In this document: positions 36,967 to 46,823 of the stretch, piece after piece
How positions within the stretch are numbered: the stretch's first letter is position 1
How the letters are laid out: every line of letters begins with the position of its first letter
Source of the DNA: Bacteroidales bacterium
GTDB taxonomy: Bacteria; Bacteroidota; Bacteroidia; Bacteroidales; Rikenellaceae
Length of the DNA: 64,000 nucleotides
Reading direction: 5' to 3'
Assembly (NCBI GenBank): GCA_910575495.1
Contig: CAJTFS010000004.1
Coordinates: 124,001 to 188,000, forward strand
Notes under the pieces: model-generated
What the model was told of the DNA's origin: nothing
The model's database searches: none
Seen by the model: the letters and a program-made list of their open reading frames with translations, nothing else
Program-made: the position numbers and the translations under genes

Positions 36967-38131
36967 GTGGGTGCGGGGCCGGTTTCCGGAAGGGACGCCG
37001 CGCCGTATGACCATTGGGAAAAACTTGTCCGCAAAAATACCCTCGTTGTCGTTTCGGCCGGCTTTCGGAGCCGTGCGGGCCGCAGCTATCCGGTTTGCCG
37101 GGCGTGTTCTGTCGGCTGTGACGCGGGCCGGTTGTAAAACCCTGCTTTTGACAGGGCGCAGACTGAGGTCCGAAAGTAATCCTGCATCCCTGCCAACCGA
37201 CGAGCCGATGGCAGAATCGACGGGTGGGGGGATTTGCGCATAAGCATATTTGGAAAATCTCTGCTTTCGCTTGTCCGCAGCGCTGCGGGCCATGTCCCGG
37301 GGCCGGAACGCTCCGTGCGATGGGGCAGTCCTTCCGACCCGGAGTGGCAGGGACCACGGTCCCTTTCAGAGATGTTTTCTTGTTTGGGCAAAGTATCCGG
37401 TTAACTTGATGCTGCGCCCGGTTTAAGAAAGCGCTTGTGCCAGTGCGGTCGGGCAGATTCAGCGATCCGCCGGCACCCCGATCGGAGCGCCGGCTGTACA
37501 TCCCAGCCTGACGCGGGGCTTGCGACTAATGAATTGACATGCGACCTTGCGCCGGTGCCGGTTCGCGCCCACAGCTGCGGCCCGCACGGCTCCAAGAGCC
37601 GCATGACGCATCGGCATTCCTTGCAAAATCATCGGTCCGCACTCTCCGCGCCATCCATTCCAGCGATCGCCCGCAACGCCTGCTTCGGGCTACCGCAACA
37701 ACACGACGGGAGCCTTGGGCGGCATCGGCGACGAGGGTACGGCCTGGTCGTCCTCTACGTTCGCCGACGGTAGTAACAACGCAGGCCGTCTGTTATTCAA
37801 GGGCAGCCTTGTGAACCCGTTGAACAACATCAACCGCTCTTACGGCTTCTCCGTGCGCTGCGTCCAGCATCTGCCGGACTGCCTTGTCCCCGGGGTGCGC
37901 TGCGGAGAGCGAAGCGGAGCTTTTCCAATACATTCCCGGTGTGCGGCCGGCCGATTTCCCCGATTTCCCGATTTCCCGGCCGATTTTTCCCGATATTCGG
38001 TCGGAAGAACATTCCGTTTCGGCCGCCGGAGCCGGCAGGCGTAACAGCGGCAGCGATCGGACGATAGGATATTCTTCGCACAAGACTCCGTATGGAAGAA
38101 CCGGATTGCCGTACGAAAATATCCGGATTTG
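36967..38131. repeat. Composite dispersed element, copy B (gene-free block)
   Basis: No intact gene is seen. An L-like module is split: ACCCGGAGTGGCAGGGACCA (37339) and, about 115 bases later, GCAGATTCAGCGATCCGCCG (37452). The M3 palindrome GGCCCGCACGGCTCCAAGAG is at about 37576, followed by the lectin-like cassette at 37664. M1 and M2 of copies A and C are missing. The remainder is GC-rich with no recognised signals. Confidence 0.65.
37664..37880 (+). pseudogene. 3' fragment of a FISUMP domain, copy B (Asn-rich)
   Basis: An open plus-strand stretch reads TPASGYRNNTTGALGGIG, TAWSSSTFADGSNNAGRLLF and VNPLNNINRSYGFSVRCVQ. This is the best-preserved of the three cassettes. Variable positions are often AAC codons (NN after GYR, NN before AGRLL, NPLNNIN). 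At several of these the other copies carry different bases. The N-terminal part of a surface protein is missing upstream. Confidence 0.78.
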
Positions 38132-38163
38132 TTTGGCGGGGCGGAGAAAATGACCTACTTTTG
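38132..38163 (+). promoter_or_regulatory. Promoter of the SLBB export gene
   Basis: TTTG at 38132-38135, a 20-base spacer, TACTTTTG at 38156-38163. The leader is about 150 bases and GC-rich. Confidence 0.7.
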
Positions 38164-38321
38164 TACACTTAACGACGCTCCTCGCCGGGGGCGGGTGCCG
38201 CCCGGTCCTGGAAAGGTTATGAGGAGCGGCCGGGCGCCGTCGCCGGGCCGCCGGAAAAGGCGGGTGCGGCAGCGATGCGGCCGGCGTACAACCTTAGCAA
38301 ACGAAACAAGACAAGAGAGAT

Positions 38322-40865
38322 ATGAACCGTAAGTTTTTGATCCTCCTTTTTGTTCTGACCTGTGTAGCCGGTCGGGTCTGGGCCCAGATGACCGACGATC
38401 AGATCATCGACTACGTGCAGCGCGGAGTCACCTCCGGCAAGAACCAGCAGCAGCTCGCCCGCGAACTGCTCGTGCGCGGCGTGTCGCAGTCGCAGCTGTT
38501 GCAGCTGAAAGCCAAATACGATGCGGGCGAACTGAACGCTTCGGGCAGCAAGAGCGGCTCGAAGTCGGGCCAGGGCCAATCGCTGCTCTCGGCGACCGAG
38601 CGGACGGACATTCTGCGCGACGTCTCCGACGAGGAACCCTCGCGCGTGGCGGTCCGCACCGCGAGCCGCACGGCGGAAGATGCACGCTCGGGAGGCGGAA
38701 GCGCGATTGCGGCCGCTCCGGGCAACGGGGAGCCGAACGGCGCCGGTTTCGACGGCGAGGGCGGCGATGCGGCCTATCGCTATGTCAACGCCCGCGACAC
38801 GGTCGGCAAACGCCGGATCTTCGGTCGCAGCGTGTTCAGCGGCAAGACGCTGACCTTCGAACCCAATGCCAACATGGCGACCCCCGAAGCCTACCGGCTC
38901 GGTCCGGGCGACGAGGTGGTCGTCGACGTGTGGGGCGCCAGCGAAGACTATATCTGCGAGGTCATCTCGCCCGAGGGCAGCATCATGGTGACCGAGATCG
39001 GCCCGGTCTATCTCAACGGACTCACCGTCCGCGAAGCCGCCGCCCGCATCCGCAATCTTCTTGCGCGCAAGTATGCCGGCGTCGCGGGCGAATACCCCGC
39101 CACCGAGGTGCGGGTGACGCTGGGACAGATACGGACCATTCAGGTTCACGTCATGGGCGAGGTCGAGGTGCCGGGCACCTACCGGCTGTCGTCGTTCTCG
39201 TCGGCATTCCATGCGCTCTATCGTGCCGGCGGCGTTACCGACATCGGTACGCTCCGCCAGATCGAACTGTTGCGCAACGGACGCCGTTTCGCGCTTCTCG
39301 ACCTCTATGAATACCTCTTCTCGGGCAAGTTCGGGCAGGACGTGCGTCTTGAGGAGGGCGACGTCATCCTGGTACATCCCTACGGCCGGCTGGTCGAGGT
39401 GAAAGGCAAGGTGAAGCGCCCGATGTACTACGAAATGAAGGAGGGCGAGACGATGCGCGACCTGTTGGGCTACACGGGCGGTTTCACGGGCGATGCCTAT
39501 GACCGCGAGGTGCGCGTGGTGCGCCGCTCGGGCCGCGAGCACGAGTTCTTCAGCGTGCCGGTCGACAAGTTCGACGGCTTCGTGCTGGAGGACGGCGACG
39601 AAATCGAGGCCGACGCCGTGCTGGACCGCTTCGCCAATCGTGTCGAAGTGCGCGGTGCGGTGTTCCGTCCCGGTCTGTACGAGTTGTGCGACGATGTGGC
39701 CACGGTCGGGCAGCTGGTCAAGCGCGCCGAGGGGCTCAAGGACGAAGCGTTTCTGTCGCGCGCACTGCTTTATCGTGAGTGCGACGACCTGCTGCAGCGG
39801 ATGATTTCGGTCGACCTGGCCGGCATCGTCCGGGGCACGACGCCCGACATTCCCCTGCAGCGCAACGATGTGCTGGTGATCTCCAGCCGCCACGATCTGA
39901 ACGAACTGGGCGGATTCACCATCAGCGGCGAGGTGGCGCAGCCGGGCACCTATCCCTATGTGGAGGAGATGACCCTCGAAGACCTTATCGTGCAGGCCGG
40001 CGGTCTGCTCGACGGCGCTTCGACGGTGCGGGTGGAGATCGCGCGCCGGCTGAAAGATCCGCAGAGCACGACCGCCTCGAACCGGCTGGGGCAGGTCTTC
40101 ACCTTCTCGCTCAAGGACGGTCTGGTGGTCGACGGCACGCAGGGATTCGTGCTCGAACCTTTCGATGTGGTGGCCGTGCGCAAGAGCCCGGGCTATCAGG
40201 AGCAGCGCATGGTGACAATATCGGGCGAAGTGGTCTTCTCGGGCGAATATGCCCTGCTGCACAAGAACGAGCGTATCTCCGATCTGGTGAAGCGTGCCGG
40301 CGGCGTGACCTCCGACGCCTACATCCGCGGCAGCCGTCTGATGCGTCAGATGAACGAGGAGGAGCGCGCCCTGCGCGACGATGTGCTGCGCATGGCCCGG
40401 CTCGACGGCGGCTCCGACTCGCTCTCGGTGGAGAAACTGCGCGAGAACGACACCTACACTGTGGGCATCGAACTCGAAAAGGCGCTGGCCAACCCCGGCT
40501 CCGACTACGATGTGGTGCTGCGCGAAGGCGACCGTCTTTTCGTGCCGGAATACGTCAGCACGGTGAAGATCGTGGGCGAAGTGATGCGCCCCAACACGGT
40601 GCTCTACTCCAAAAACAAGAAATACAAGGATTATATCGACCAGGCGGGCGGTTATGCCGTGCGGGCCAAGAAGAGCCGCACCTACATCGTCTACATGAAC
40701 GGCATGATCTCGCGCAGGAAGAACCGGATCGAACCGGGCTGTGAGATCATCGTGCCCCGCAAACGCTTCCGTCCCGGTTTGGGCGTGACGGAGATCATGG
40801 GTCTGGCGACCTCGGCCGCTTCGCTCGGCACGATGGCCGCTTCGATTGCCAACCTTGCAAAATAA
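38322..40865 (+). CDS. SLBB-domain polysaccharide export protein (Wza-like)
   Basis: 847 residues with a signal peptide (MNRKFLILLFVLTCVAGRVWA). After a ~150-residue low-complexity region comes the Poly_export domain (LGPGDEVVVDVWGASEDY near residue 190) and then several SLBB beta-grasp domains (VHVMGEVEVPGTYRLSSF, VRGAVFRPGLYELCD, ISGEVAQPGTYPYVEEM, ISGEVVFSGEYALLH and VKIVGEVMRPNTVLYSK). The multi-SLBB form is usual in Bacteroidetes and exports capsule or exopolysaccharide through the outer membrane. The Wzz-like partner follows 6 bases later. No glycosyltransferase genes adjoin. Confidence 0.9.
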   Translation: MNRKFLILLFVLTCVAGRVWAQMTDDQIIDYVQRGVTSGKNQQQLARELLVRGVSQSQLLQLKAKYDAGELNASGSKSGSKSGQGQSLLSATERTDILRDVSDEEPSRVAVRTASRTAEDARSGGGSAIAAAPGNGEPNGAGFDGEGGDAAYRYVNARDTVGKRRIFGRSVFSGKTLTFEPNANMATPEAYRLGPGDEVVVDVWGASEDYICEVISPEGSIMVTEIGPVYLNGLTVREAAARIRNLLARKYAGVAGEYPATEVRVTLGQIRTIQVHVMGEVEVPGTYRLSSFSSAFHALYRAGGVTDIGTLRQIELLRNGRRFALLDLYEYLFSGKFGQDVRLEEGDVILVHPYGRLVEVKGKVKRPMYYEMKEGETMRDLLGYTGGFTGDAYDREVRVVRRSGREHEFFSVPVDKFDGFVLEDGDEIEADAVLDRFANRVEVRGAVFRPGLYELCDDVATVGQLVKRAEGLKDEAFLSRALLYRECDDLLQRMISVDLAGIVRGTTPDIPLQRNDVLVISSRHDLNELGGFTISGEVAQPGTYPYVEEMTLEDLIVQAGGLLDGASTVRVEIARRLKDPQSTTASNRLGQVFTFSLKDGLVVDGTQGFVLEPFDVVAVRKSPGYQEQRMVTISGEVVFSGEYALLHKNERISDLVKRAGGVTSDAYIRGSRLMRQMNEEERALRDDVLRMARLDGGSDSLSVEKLRENDTYTVGIELEKALANPGSDYDVVLREGDRLFVPEYVSTVKIVGEVMRPNTVLYSKNKKYKDYIDQAGGYAVRAKKSRTYIVYMNGMISRRKNRIEPGCEIIVPRKRFRPGLGVTEIMGLATSAASLGTMAASIANLAK

Positions 40866-40871
40866 GCCGCT

Positions 40872-42005
40872 ATGAAGAACGACATGCAGGAAAATGCTGC
40901 CCCCTCCCGGCAGACTGCCGAGGATGAAATCGATCTGCTGGAACTTGCCCGCAAGGTGTGGGCCGAGCGCAAGCTGGTGTTGCGCTGGTGTTGCTACGCC
41001 GCTGTGATCGGACTGATCGTAGCGTTCAGCATTCCGAGGGAGTACACCACCGTTGCGGTGCTGGCTCCCGAGACTGCGTCGAACAAGAATTCGCTCGGCG
41101 GACTGGGCGCTTTGGCCAGCATGGCCGGCATCAACGTGGGCGGCATGACCGAGACGGATGCGGTGAATCCCGATCTTTACCCCGACGTGGTGGCTTCGGT
41201 GCCTTTCGTTGTCGAACTCTTTCCGGTCCGGGTCGAGACGGCCGACGGCGCCTTGCAGACCGACCTTTACACCTACCTGAAGAAACATACGCGGCGCCCC
41301 TGGTGGAGCGTGGCGATTGCCGCTCCGTTCCGGGCGCTCGGGTGGTTCATGTCGCTGTTTCGCGACGAGATGCCCGAGTCCGACGGTCAGGCGGCCGATC
41401 CGTTCCGTCTGAAGCCCGACGAAAACCGCATTGCCGAGGCGCTGGGACAGCGTGTGATGGTTGCCGTGGATAAGAAGAATTCGCTGGTGACGCTTTCGGT
41501 GACGATGCAGGACCCGCTGGTCTCGGCGACCGTGGCCGACACCGTCATGCACAATCTGCAAACCTATGTCACCGACTATCGCACCAACAAGGCGCGCAAC
41601 GACCTCGAATTCACGCAGCAGCTCTACGATGAATCGCAACGGGACTATTATGGTGCGCAGCAGCGTTATGCGCGTTACATGGATGCCAATCAGAACGTCG
41701 TGCGGCGGGCAGTGCGTACCGAGCAGGAACGCCTGGAGAACGAGATGACGCTGGCTTACAATATCTACAATCAGATGGCCCAGCAGCTGCAGGTCGCCAA
41801 GGCCAAGGTGCAGGAAAGCACGCCGGTCTATGCTGTCGTACAGCCTGCGACGGTGCCTCTCAAAGCGTCGAAACCATCCAAAACGATGCTGCTTGCCGGG
41901 TTCGTTTTCTTTGCAGCGGCCGCTTGCGTGGCCTGGATTCTTTTCGTGCGCGATCTTTTCGGTCGTTTGCGGCGGGAGTTCGGCCGCTCGGCCGGAGAGG
42001 AGTAG
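40872..42005 (+). CDS. Wzz-type chain-length determinant
   Basis: 377 residues. An N-terminal transmembrane helix (RWCCYAAVIGLIVAFSI, about residues 38-54) and a C-terminal one (MLLAGFVFFAAAACVAWILF, about 339-358) flank a long periplasmic, partly coiled-coil region, the PCP/Wzz topology. The Pro-rich motif before the second helix (VQPATVPLKASKPSKT) is typical. Such proteins set polysaccharide chain length with the polymerase or export pore. No tyrosine-kinase domain is fused. The gene is tightly linked to the SLBB gene and ends at a strong terminator. Confidence 0.9.
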   Translation: MKNDMQENAAPSRQTAEDEIDLLELARKVWAERKLVLRWCCYAAVIGLIVAFSIPREYTTVAVLAPETASNKNSLGGLGALASMAGINVGGMTETDAVNPDLYPDVVASVPFVVELFPVRVETADGALQTDLYTYLKKHTRRPWWSVAIAAPFRALGWFMSLFRDEMPESDGQAADPFRLKPDENRIAEALGQRVMVAVDKKNSLVTLSVTMQDPLVSATVADTVMHNLQTYVTDYRTNKARNDLEFTQQLYDESQRDYYGAQQRYARYMDANQNVVRRAVRTEQERLENEMTLAYNIYNQMAQQLQVAKAKVQESTPVYAVVQPATVPLKASKPSKTMLLAGFVFFAAAACVAWILFVRDLFGRLRREFGRSAGEE

Positions 42006-42029
42006 CTGTCCGATGCTGTATTTGCATAT

Positions 42030-42065
42030 CGGCCCGACCATCAATGGTCGGGCCGGTTCGTTTTT
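42030..42065 (+). terminator. Terminator after the Wzz-like gene
   Basis: A perfect 12-bp stem (CGGCCCGACCAT with ATGGTCGGGCCG, loop of two) followed shortly by a T run at 42061. Confidence 0.88.
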
Positions 42066-42129
42066 GTTTCGGGAGGGACGGCTGTCCTTTCTGCGCTCGC
42101 TTCGTTTTCTGTTGTCTTTGTCGGTCAGC

Positions 42130-42240
42130 TTTACACCCCGCGCTCCAACTCTGTTCCCCTTCTCATCATTCTATCTCCCGTCTCTTTCGCCTTTCCTCTC
42201 CTTTCTCCCCTCCGGCTTGCCCCGTCCCTGCTCAAGCCAT
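42130..42240 (+). other. Pyrimidine-rich strand-asymmetric tract
   Basis: About 110 bases on the plus strand are mostly C and T, for example TCTTTCGCCTTTCCTCTCC near 42180. Frames across it are low-complexity Ser/Leu/Pro stretches and not convincing genes. Confidence 0.6.
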
Positions 42241-42691
42241 GCTATGTTTCTCCTTGCACTCGGATTCAGACCCTTCATCAGTCTCCCCGGTGAACTTTTC
42301 CGCGTGAATAATTTTTGTTTTATCTTCGCTCCCGGCAACTTCACACCCGGAGTGGTGCGGATCATGGTTCGCATCAGCGTGGTTAGCAGATTCAGCAGTC
42401 CGCTGGCGGCGTAATGGCGCAGGAGGATTAAAGGAAAATCGTTGTTCGTTTGCGGTTGTTTGACAGCTGGTTTTATCGGTTTTGATAGCGGTATGGGAGT
42501 TGTTCTCGTGCCGAAGTCCGCGGGGCGAGTTTTGCGAGCCTCCGCAGGGCGGGGCTTCGGCTCGCACGGCTGAACGCCGGTGTTTGCGATTCGAGCTTTA
42601 CCAGCCTACCGGGAAACAATTCCTATTTCCGACTCGCGTTGCTGCCAGTTGCATATTCCAGTCTGCGGCGGAGTTTGCGAACAATTTAGTA

Positions 42692-42850
42692 ATTTGTCAT
42701 TCTGAGGAGCAGAGCGACGAAGAATCTGTATCAAGTATACGTAGACAGATTCTTGACTGCACTGCGTTTGTCTTTCTCCTCCTTGCTCGGCATAATCCGC
42801 AAGCGGTCTCTGCTCTCGCTGCGTTCGTCGATCCACTTCGTTCAGAATGA
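42692..42850. repeat. GTCATTCTGAG inverted repeat with nested promoter-like-repeat core
   Basis: TTGTCATTCTGAG near 42695 pairs with TTCAGAATGACAA ending at about 42850. Inside are ACAGATTCTTG and a core GCTCGGCATAATCCGCAAGC...CTCTGCTCTCG, which belongs to the repeat family of the mutA and ruvB arrays. Confidence 0.75.
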
Positions 42851-43001
42851 CAAAGGGCTTGAGATTCGGACGCAGCCTGCGGGGCACGCTTGCGGGCCGC
42901 AGCCTTGGCCGGCGGAGGCCCGCACGGCTCGAGGAGCCGCACGATGCAACGACATTCGTACAGAAACCATTGTTCCGCACCCTCCGCCGCATTCCTCATA
43001 G

Positions 43002-43221
43002 CGATTGCTTTTCGCGCCTGCTGCGGGCTACCGCGTCAGCGCGACGGGAGCCTTGTCGGGCGTCGGTGTGAGCGGCAGTTGGTGGTCTTCTTCGCCTTTT
43101 TCCGCTTCGGTGTGTGTCGCGAGTGCCCTGTGGCTCTATCCGTCGGAGGTGCGCCCGACGGACAGCGGTACGTTGGCGTTCCGGTCGGTCGCCGTTTCCG
43201 TGCGCTGCGTCCAAGCATCTG
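43002..43221 (+). pseudogene. 3' fragment of a FISUMP domain, copy C
   Basis: An open plus-strand stretch reads LLFAPAAGYRVSATGALSGV, then SWWSSSPFSASVCVASALWL and SVAVSVRCVQASAGS. The framework (GYR, TGAL, WSSSP, VRCVQASA) matches copies A and B, while the centre differs at nearly every position. A TAG precedes LLF in the same frame, exactly as in copy A. It lies about 150 bases before the secA start. Confidence 0.75.
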
Positions 43222-43296
43222 CCGGAAGTTGCCGCCGGGGATGCCGGAGCGCCGGATGCTCCGGAATTTCCCGGCATAAAATTGTGTGGCCCTGCT

Positions 43297-43328
43297 TTTG
43301 CGTTTTCCGTGGAAAATCACTACTTTTG
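43297..43328 (+). promoter_or_regulatory. secA promoter
   Basis: TTTG at 43297-43300, a 20-base spacer and TACTTTTG at 43321-43328, 39 bases before the ATG. Confidence 0.72.
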
Positions 43329-43367
43329 TAAGATTTCGTACGCTAATTCAGCCAACAACGCACACCT

Positions 43368-46300
43368 ATGGATATAGTTGCCAGTCTGATCAAGATGATT
43401 TTCGGCTCGAAAGCCGACAAAGACCGCAAGGAGATCGAACCTTATCTGCTGAAGATCAAGGCCGTATACCCCGAAATCGAGGCGCTCTCGAACGACGGCC
43501 TGCGCGCCCGCAGCGAGGAGCTCAAGCGCCGCATCGCCGACTGCATCGCCGGGGACGAGGCCCGCATCGTCGAGCTCCGCGCCCGGCTCGAACAGCCCGA
43601 AACGACGCTCGAGGAGAAGGAGAAGATTTCCAAGGAGATCGACGACCTCACCAAACGCATCGACGACCGCATCGAGGAGAAGCTCGACGAGATTCTGCCC
43701 GAAGCGTTCGCCATCATGAAGGATACGGCGCGCCGCTTCGCCGAGAACGAGACCGTCGAGGTGACGGCCAACGATTTCGACCGCGAGCTGGCCGCTTCGA
43801 AGGATTTCGTCCGCATCGAGGGCGACAAGGCCCTCTACGCCACTCATTGGCTCGCCGGCGGCAACGACATCAAGTGGGACATGGTCCACTACGACGTGCA
43901 GCTTTTCGGCGGCGTCGTGCTCCACAAGGGCAAGATCGCCGAGATGGCCACCGGCGAGGGTAAAACCCTCGTCGCCACGCTTCCCGTGTTCCTCAACGCA
44001 CTGGCCCGGAAGGGCGTGCACCTCGTGACGGTCAACAACTACCTGGCCAAGCGAGACAGCGAGTGGATGGGCCCCATGTACGAGTTCCACGGTCTCTCGG
44101 TGGCCTGCATCGACGATACGCAGCCCAATTCCGACGCCCGGCGCGACGCCTACATGGCCGACATCACCTTCGGTACCAACAACGAGTATGGTTTCGACTA
44201 CCTGCGCGACAACATGGCTTCGTCGCCCAAGGACCTCGTGCAGCGCAAGCACCACTTCGCCATCGTCGACGAGGTCGACTCGGTGTTGATCGACGATGCG
44301 CGCACGCCGCTCATCATCTCGGGTCCCGTGCCCAAGGGCGAGGACCAGATGTTCGAGCAGTACCGTCCCGCCATCGAAAACCTCTACAACCTGCAGAAGA
44401 ACCTCGTTACCGGCTTGCTGGCCGAGGCCCGCAAGCTCATCGCCGACGGCAACAGCGACGAGGGCGGCGTGAAGCTCTACCGTACGCACAAGGGTCTGCC
44501 CAAGTACAAGCCGCTGATCAAGTATCTCTCGGAGCAGGGCGTCAAGGCGTTGATGCAGAAGACCGAGAACATCTACATGCAGGACAACAACCGCCGCATG
44601 CCCGAGATCACGGACGACCTCTACTTCGTCATCGACGAGAAGCTCAACTCCGTGGAGCTCACCGACAAGGGGCACGAGGCGCTCTCGAAATACTTCAACG
44701 AGGACGGTTTCTTCGTCCTGCCCGACATCGGGTCGGAGGTCGCCGAGTTGGAAAAGAGCGACCTTTCGGCCGAGGAGCGGGCCCGGAAGCGCGACGCCGT
44801 CATCAACGACTACTCCGTCAAGTCGGAGCGCGTGCATACGGTCCACCAGCTGTTGAAAGCCTACGCCATGTTCGAGAAGGACATCGAATACGTGGTGATG
44901 GACAACAAGGTCAAGATCGTCGACGAGCAGACGGGGCGTATCCTCGAAGGCCGCCGTTACTCCGACGGCCTGCACCAGGCCATCGAGGCCAAGGAGCATG
45001 TCAAGGTCGAGGCCGCGACGCAGACTTTCGCGACCATCACCTTGCAGAACTACTTCCGCATGTACCACAAGCTGGCCGGTATGACCGGTACGGCCGAGAC
45101 CGAGGCTTCGGAGTTCTGGTCGATCTACAAGCTCGACGTGGTGGCCATCCCCACCAACCGGCCCGTCATCCGCGACGACCGCCAGGACCTGATCTACAAG
45201 ACCAAGCGCGAGAAGTACAACGCCGTCATCGAGGAGATCGTGCGCCTCGTGGGCGAGGGCCGTCCGGTGCTCGTCGGTACTACGTCGGTCGAGATTTCGG
45301 AGTTGCTGAGCCGCATGCTCAAGCTCCGCGGCATCAAGCATAACGTTCTGAACGCCAAGCAGCACCAGTTGGAGGCCCAGGTCGTGGCCGAGGCCGGACG
45401 TGCAGGGCAGGTGACCATCGCCACCAACATGGCGGGCCGCGGTACCGACATCAAGCTCACGCCCGAGGTCAAGGAGGCCGGAGGTCTGGCCATCATCGGT
45501 ACCGAGCGCCACGAAAGCCGCCGTGTCGACCGGCAGCTGCGCGGCCGTGCCGGCCGCCAGGGCGACCCGGGTTCTTCGCAGTTCTTCGTCTCGCTGGAGG
45601 ACGACCTGATGCGTCTGTTCGGTTCGGGCCGCATCGCCGCCATGATGGACCGCATGGGCCACAAGGAGGGCGACGTGATCCAGGCCGGCATGATGACCAA
45701 GGCCATCGAGCGGGCCCAGAAGAAGGTCGAGGAGAACAATTTCGGCATCCGCAAGCGTCTGCTGGAGTATGACGACGTCATGAACTCGCAGCGCGAAGTC
45801 ATCTACACGCGCCGTCGCCATGCGCTCTACGGCGAACGCGTCGAGATCGACCTCAACAATATCATGTACGACTTCGCCGCCGATTTCGTCGAGACCCACC
45901 GGGGCATCGATTTCGCGGATTTCCGTTTCGAAATGATCCGCGAGGTGGCCGTCGAGCCCACGTTCGACGAAAAGACCTACGACGACGCCAAATTCGACGA
46001 GCTCGTCGAGGCCATCGTCGGAGACCTCAAGGAGGCCTGCGTCCGCCGTGCCAAGGCCGTTGCCGATACGGTGCGGCCCGTCATGCAGCGCATCTACGAG
46101 GACAAGAAGGACCAGCTCGATTCGAACCTCTATTTCCCCATTACCGACGGTCACCTGGGCTACAACGTGCCGGTGAACTTGCGCAAGTGCAAGGAGAGCG
46201 ACGGTGCCGAAATCTTCAAGGTCTTCTCCAAGGTGGTGATGTTCACTACCATAGACGACGCTTGGCGCGAGCATCTGCGCGAGATGGACGACCTGCGCCA

Positions 46301-46661
46301 GAGCGTGCAGAATGCCACCTACGAGCAGAAGGACCCGCTGCTGATCTACAAGTTCGAGTCGTTCGGACTCTTCTCCAAGATGCTCGTCCGGATCAACCGC
46401 GACGTGCTGGCCGTGCTCAACAAGGCCTATATTCCGGTCCGCGACCAGAATGCAGAGTCCGTGCAGCGCGAGCGGCAGCAGCACGCCAAGGTCGATGTCA
46501 ACAAGCTGCAGGCATCGCGCATGCAGGCCGCCGCACAGGCGGGCCAGGGCGAGCGGCAGAAGCCCATGCCTGTCCAGGCCGAGAAGAAGGTGGGGCGCAA
46601 CGACCCCTGCCCCTGCGGTTCGGGCAAGAAGTACAAGAACTGCCACGGCAAAGGCATGTAA
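43368..46661 (+). CDS. secA: Protein translocase ATPase SecA
   Basis: 1097 residues; longer than E. coli SecA (901), as usual in Bacteroidetes because of an insertion in the first motor half. Walker A is [13 protein letters not shown], the DEAD-like box is [17 protein letters not shown], and [12 protein letters not shown] plus [19 protein letters not shown] are the second-motor motifs. The C-terminus has the zinc-binding [14 protein letters not shown], which contacts SecB or the ribosome. It drives post-translational export through SecYEG. The N-terminal half also carries a charged helical insert (about residues 60-110: [18 protein letters not shown]). Confidence 0.97.
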   Translation: MDIVASLIKMIFGSKADKDRKEIEPYLLKIKAVYPEIEALSNDGLRARSEELKRRIADCIAGDEARIVELRARLEQPETTLEEKEKISKEIDDLTKRIDDRIEEKLDEILPEAFAIMKDTARRFAENETVEVTANDFDRELAASKDFVRIEGDKALYATHWLAGGNDIKWDMVHYDVQLFGGVVLHKGKIAEMATGEGKTLVATLPVFLNALARKGVHLVTVNNYLAKRDSEWMGPMYEFHGLSVACIDDTQPNSDARRDAYMADITFGTNNEYGFDYLRDNMASSPKDLVQRKHHFAIVDEVDSVLIDDARTPLIISGPVPKGEDQMFEQYRPAIENLYNLQKNLVTGLLAEARKLIADGNSDEGGVKLYRTHKGLPKYKPLIKYLSEQGVKALMQKTENIYMQDNNRRMPEITDDLYFVIDEKLNSVELTDKGHEALSKYFNEDGFFVLPDIGSEVAELEKSDLSAEERARKRDAVINDYSVKSERVHTVHQLLKAYAMFEKDIEYVVMDNKVKIVDEQTGRILEGRRYSDGLHQAIEAKEHVKVEAATQTFATITLQNYFRMYHKLAGMTGTAETEASEFWSIYKLDVVAIPTNRPVIRDDRQDLIYKTKREKYNAVIEEIVRLVGEGRPVLVGTTSVEISELLSRMLKLRGIKHNVLNAKQHQLEAQVVAEAGRAGQVTIATNMAGRGTDIKLTPEVKEAGGLAIIGTERHESRRVDRQLRGRAGRQGDPGSSQFFVSLEDDLMRLFGSGRIAAMMDRMGHKEGDVIQAGMMTKAIERAQKKVEENNFGIRKRLLEYDDVMNSQREVIYTRRRHALYGERVEIDLNNIMYDFAADFVETHRGIDFADFRFEMIREVAVEPTFDEKTYDDAKFDELVEAIVGDLKEACVRRAKAVADTVRPVMQRIYEDKKDQLDSNLYFPITDGHLGYNVPVNLRKCKESDGAEIFKVFSKVVMFTTIDDAWREHLREMDDLRQSVQNATYEQKDPLLIYKFESFGLFSKMLVRINRDVLAVLNKAYIPVRDQNAESVQRERQQHAKVDVNKLQASRMQAAAQAGQGERQKPMPVQAEKKVGRNDPCPCGSGKKYKNCHGKGM

Positions 46662-46671
46662 ACCTCGATCC

Positions 46672-46820
46672 GCCGCACGCGCAGCATTCCGGTCGCCACC
46701 CCTCACCTTTAATCCGCCTGCGGCGGCTTGACTTTGCTCCCGCTCGGCATAGCCTGCAAGCAGTCTCTGCCCTCGCTTACTCGCAAAGTTCACCTTTAAC
46801 TTTTCACTTTTCACCTTATC
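46672..46820 (-). repeat. Dispersed intergenic repeat, copy 2 (inverted relative to 23371)
   Basis: On the minus strand the sequence runs from GGTGAAAAGTGAAAAGTTAA through AACTTTGCGAGTAAGCGAGG and GCAGGCTATGCCGAGCGGGA to GGATTAAAGGTGAGGGG and GCGCGTGCGGCGGAT. It nearly equals copy 1 but has one unit instead of two. It fills the gap between secA and the dCMP deaminase gene. Confidence 0.9.
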
Positions 46821-46823
46821 CAA

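Larger units (their letters stand above)
42345..43230. repeat. Composite dispersed element, copy C (gene-free block)
   Basis: Modules on the plus strand: L (42345-42430; ACCCGGAGTGG and CAGATTCAGCAGTCCGC), M1 (about 42491-42690; GTTCTCGTGCCGAAG, GGGGCTTCGGCTCGCACGGC, GCGTTGCTGCCAGTTGC), M2 (42692-42850), M3 (about 42880-42950; GGCCCGCACGGCTCGAGGAG) and the lectin-like cassette (43002-43221). L, M1, M2 and cassette are collinear with copy A, inverted and 16 kb away; M3 is shared with copy B. Confidence 0.75.

Noticed and set aside
41830..42414. Open frame ending RFSSPLAA after the Wzz gene, and a minus-strand frame with the same ending at 27448
   Set aside because: The shared end comes from the L module of the composite repeat; upstream parts are antisense or low-complexity sequence.
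26563..43230. Complete DGR locus with reverse transcriptase
   Set aside because: No reverse transcriptase or Avd-like gene could be found in the window; only cassette-like fragments are present.
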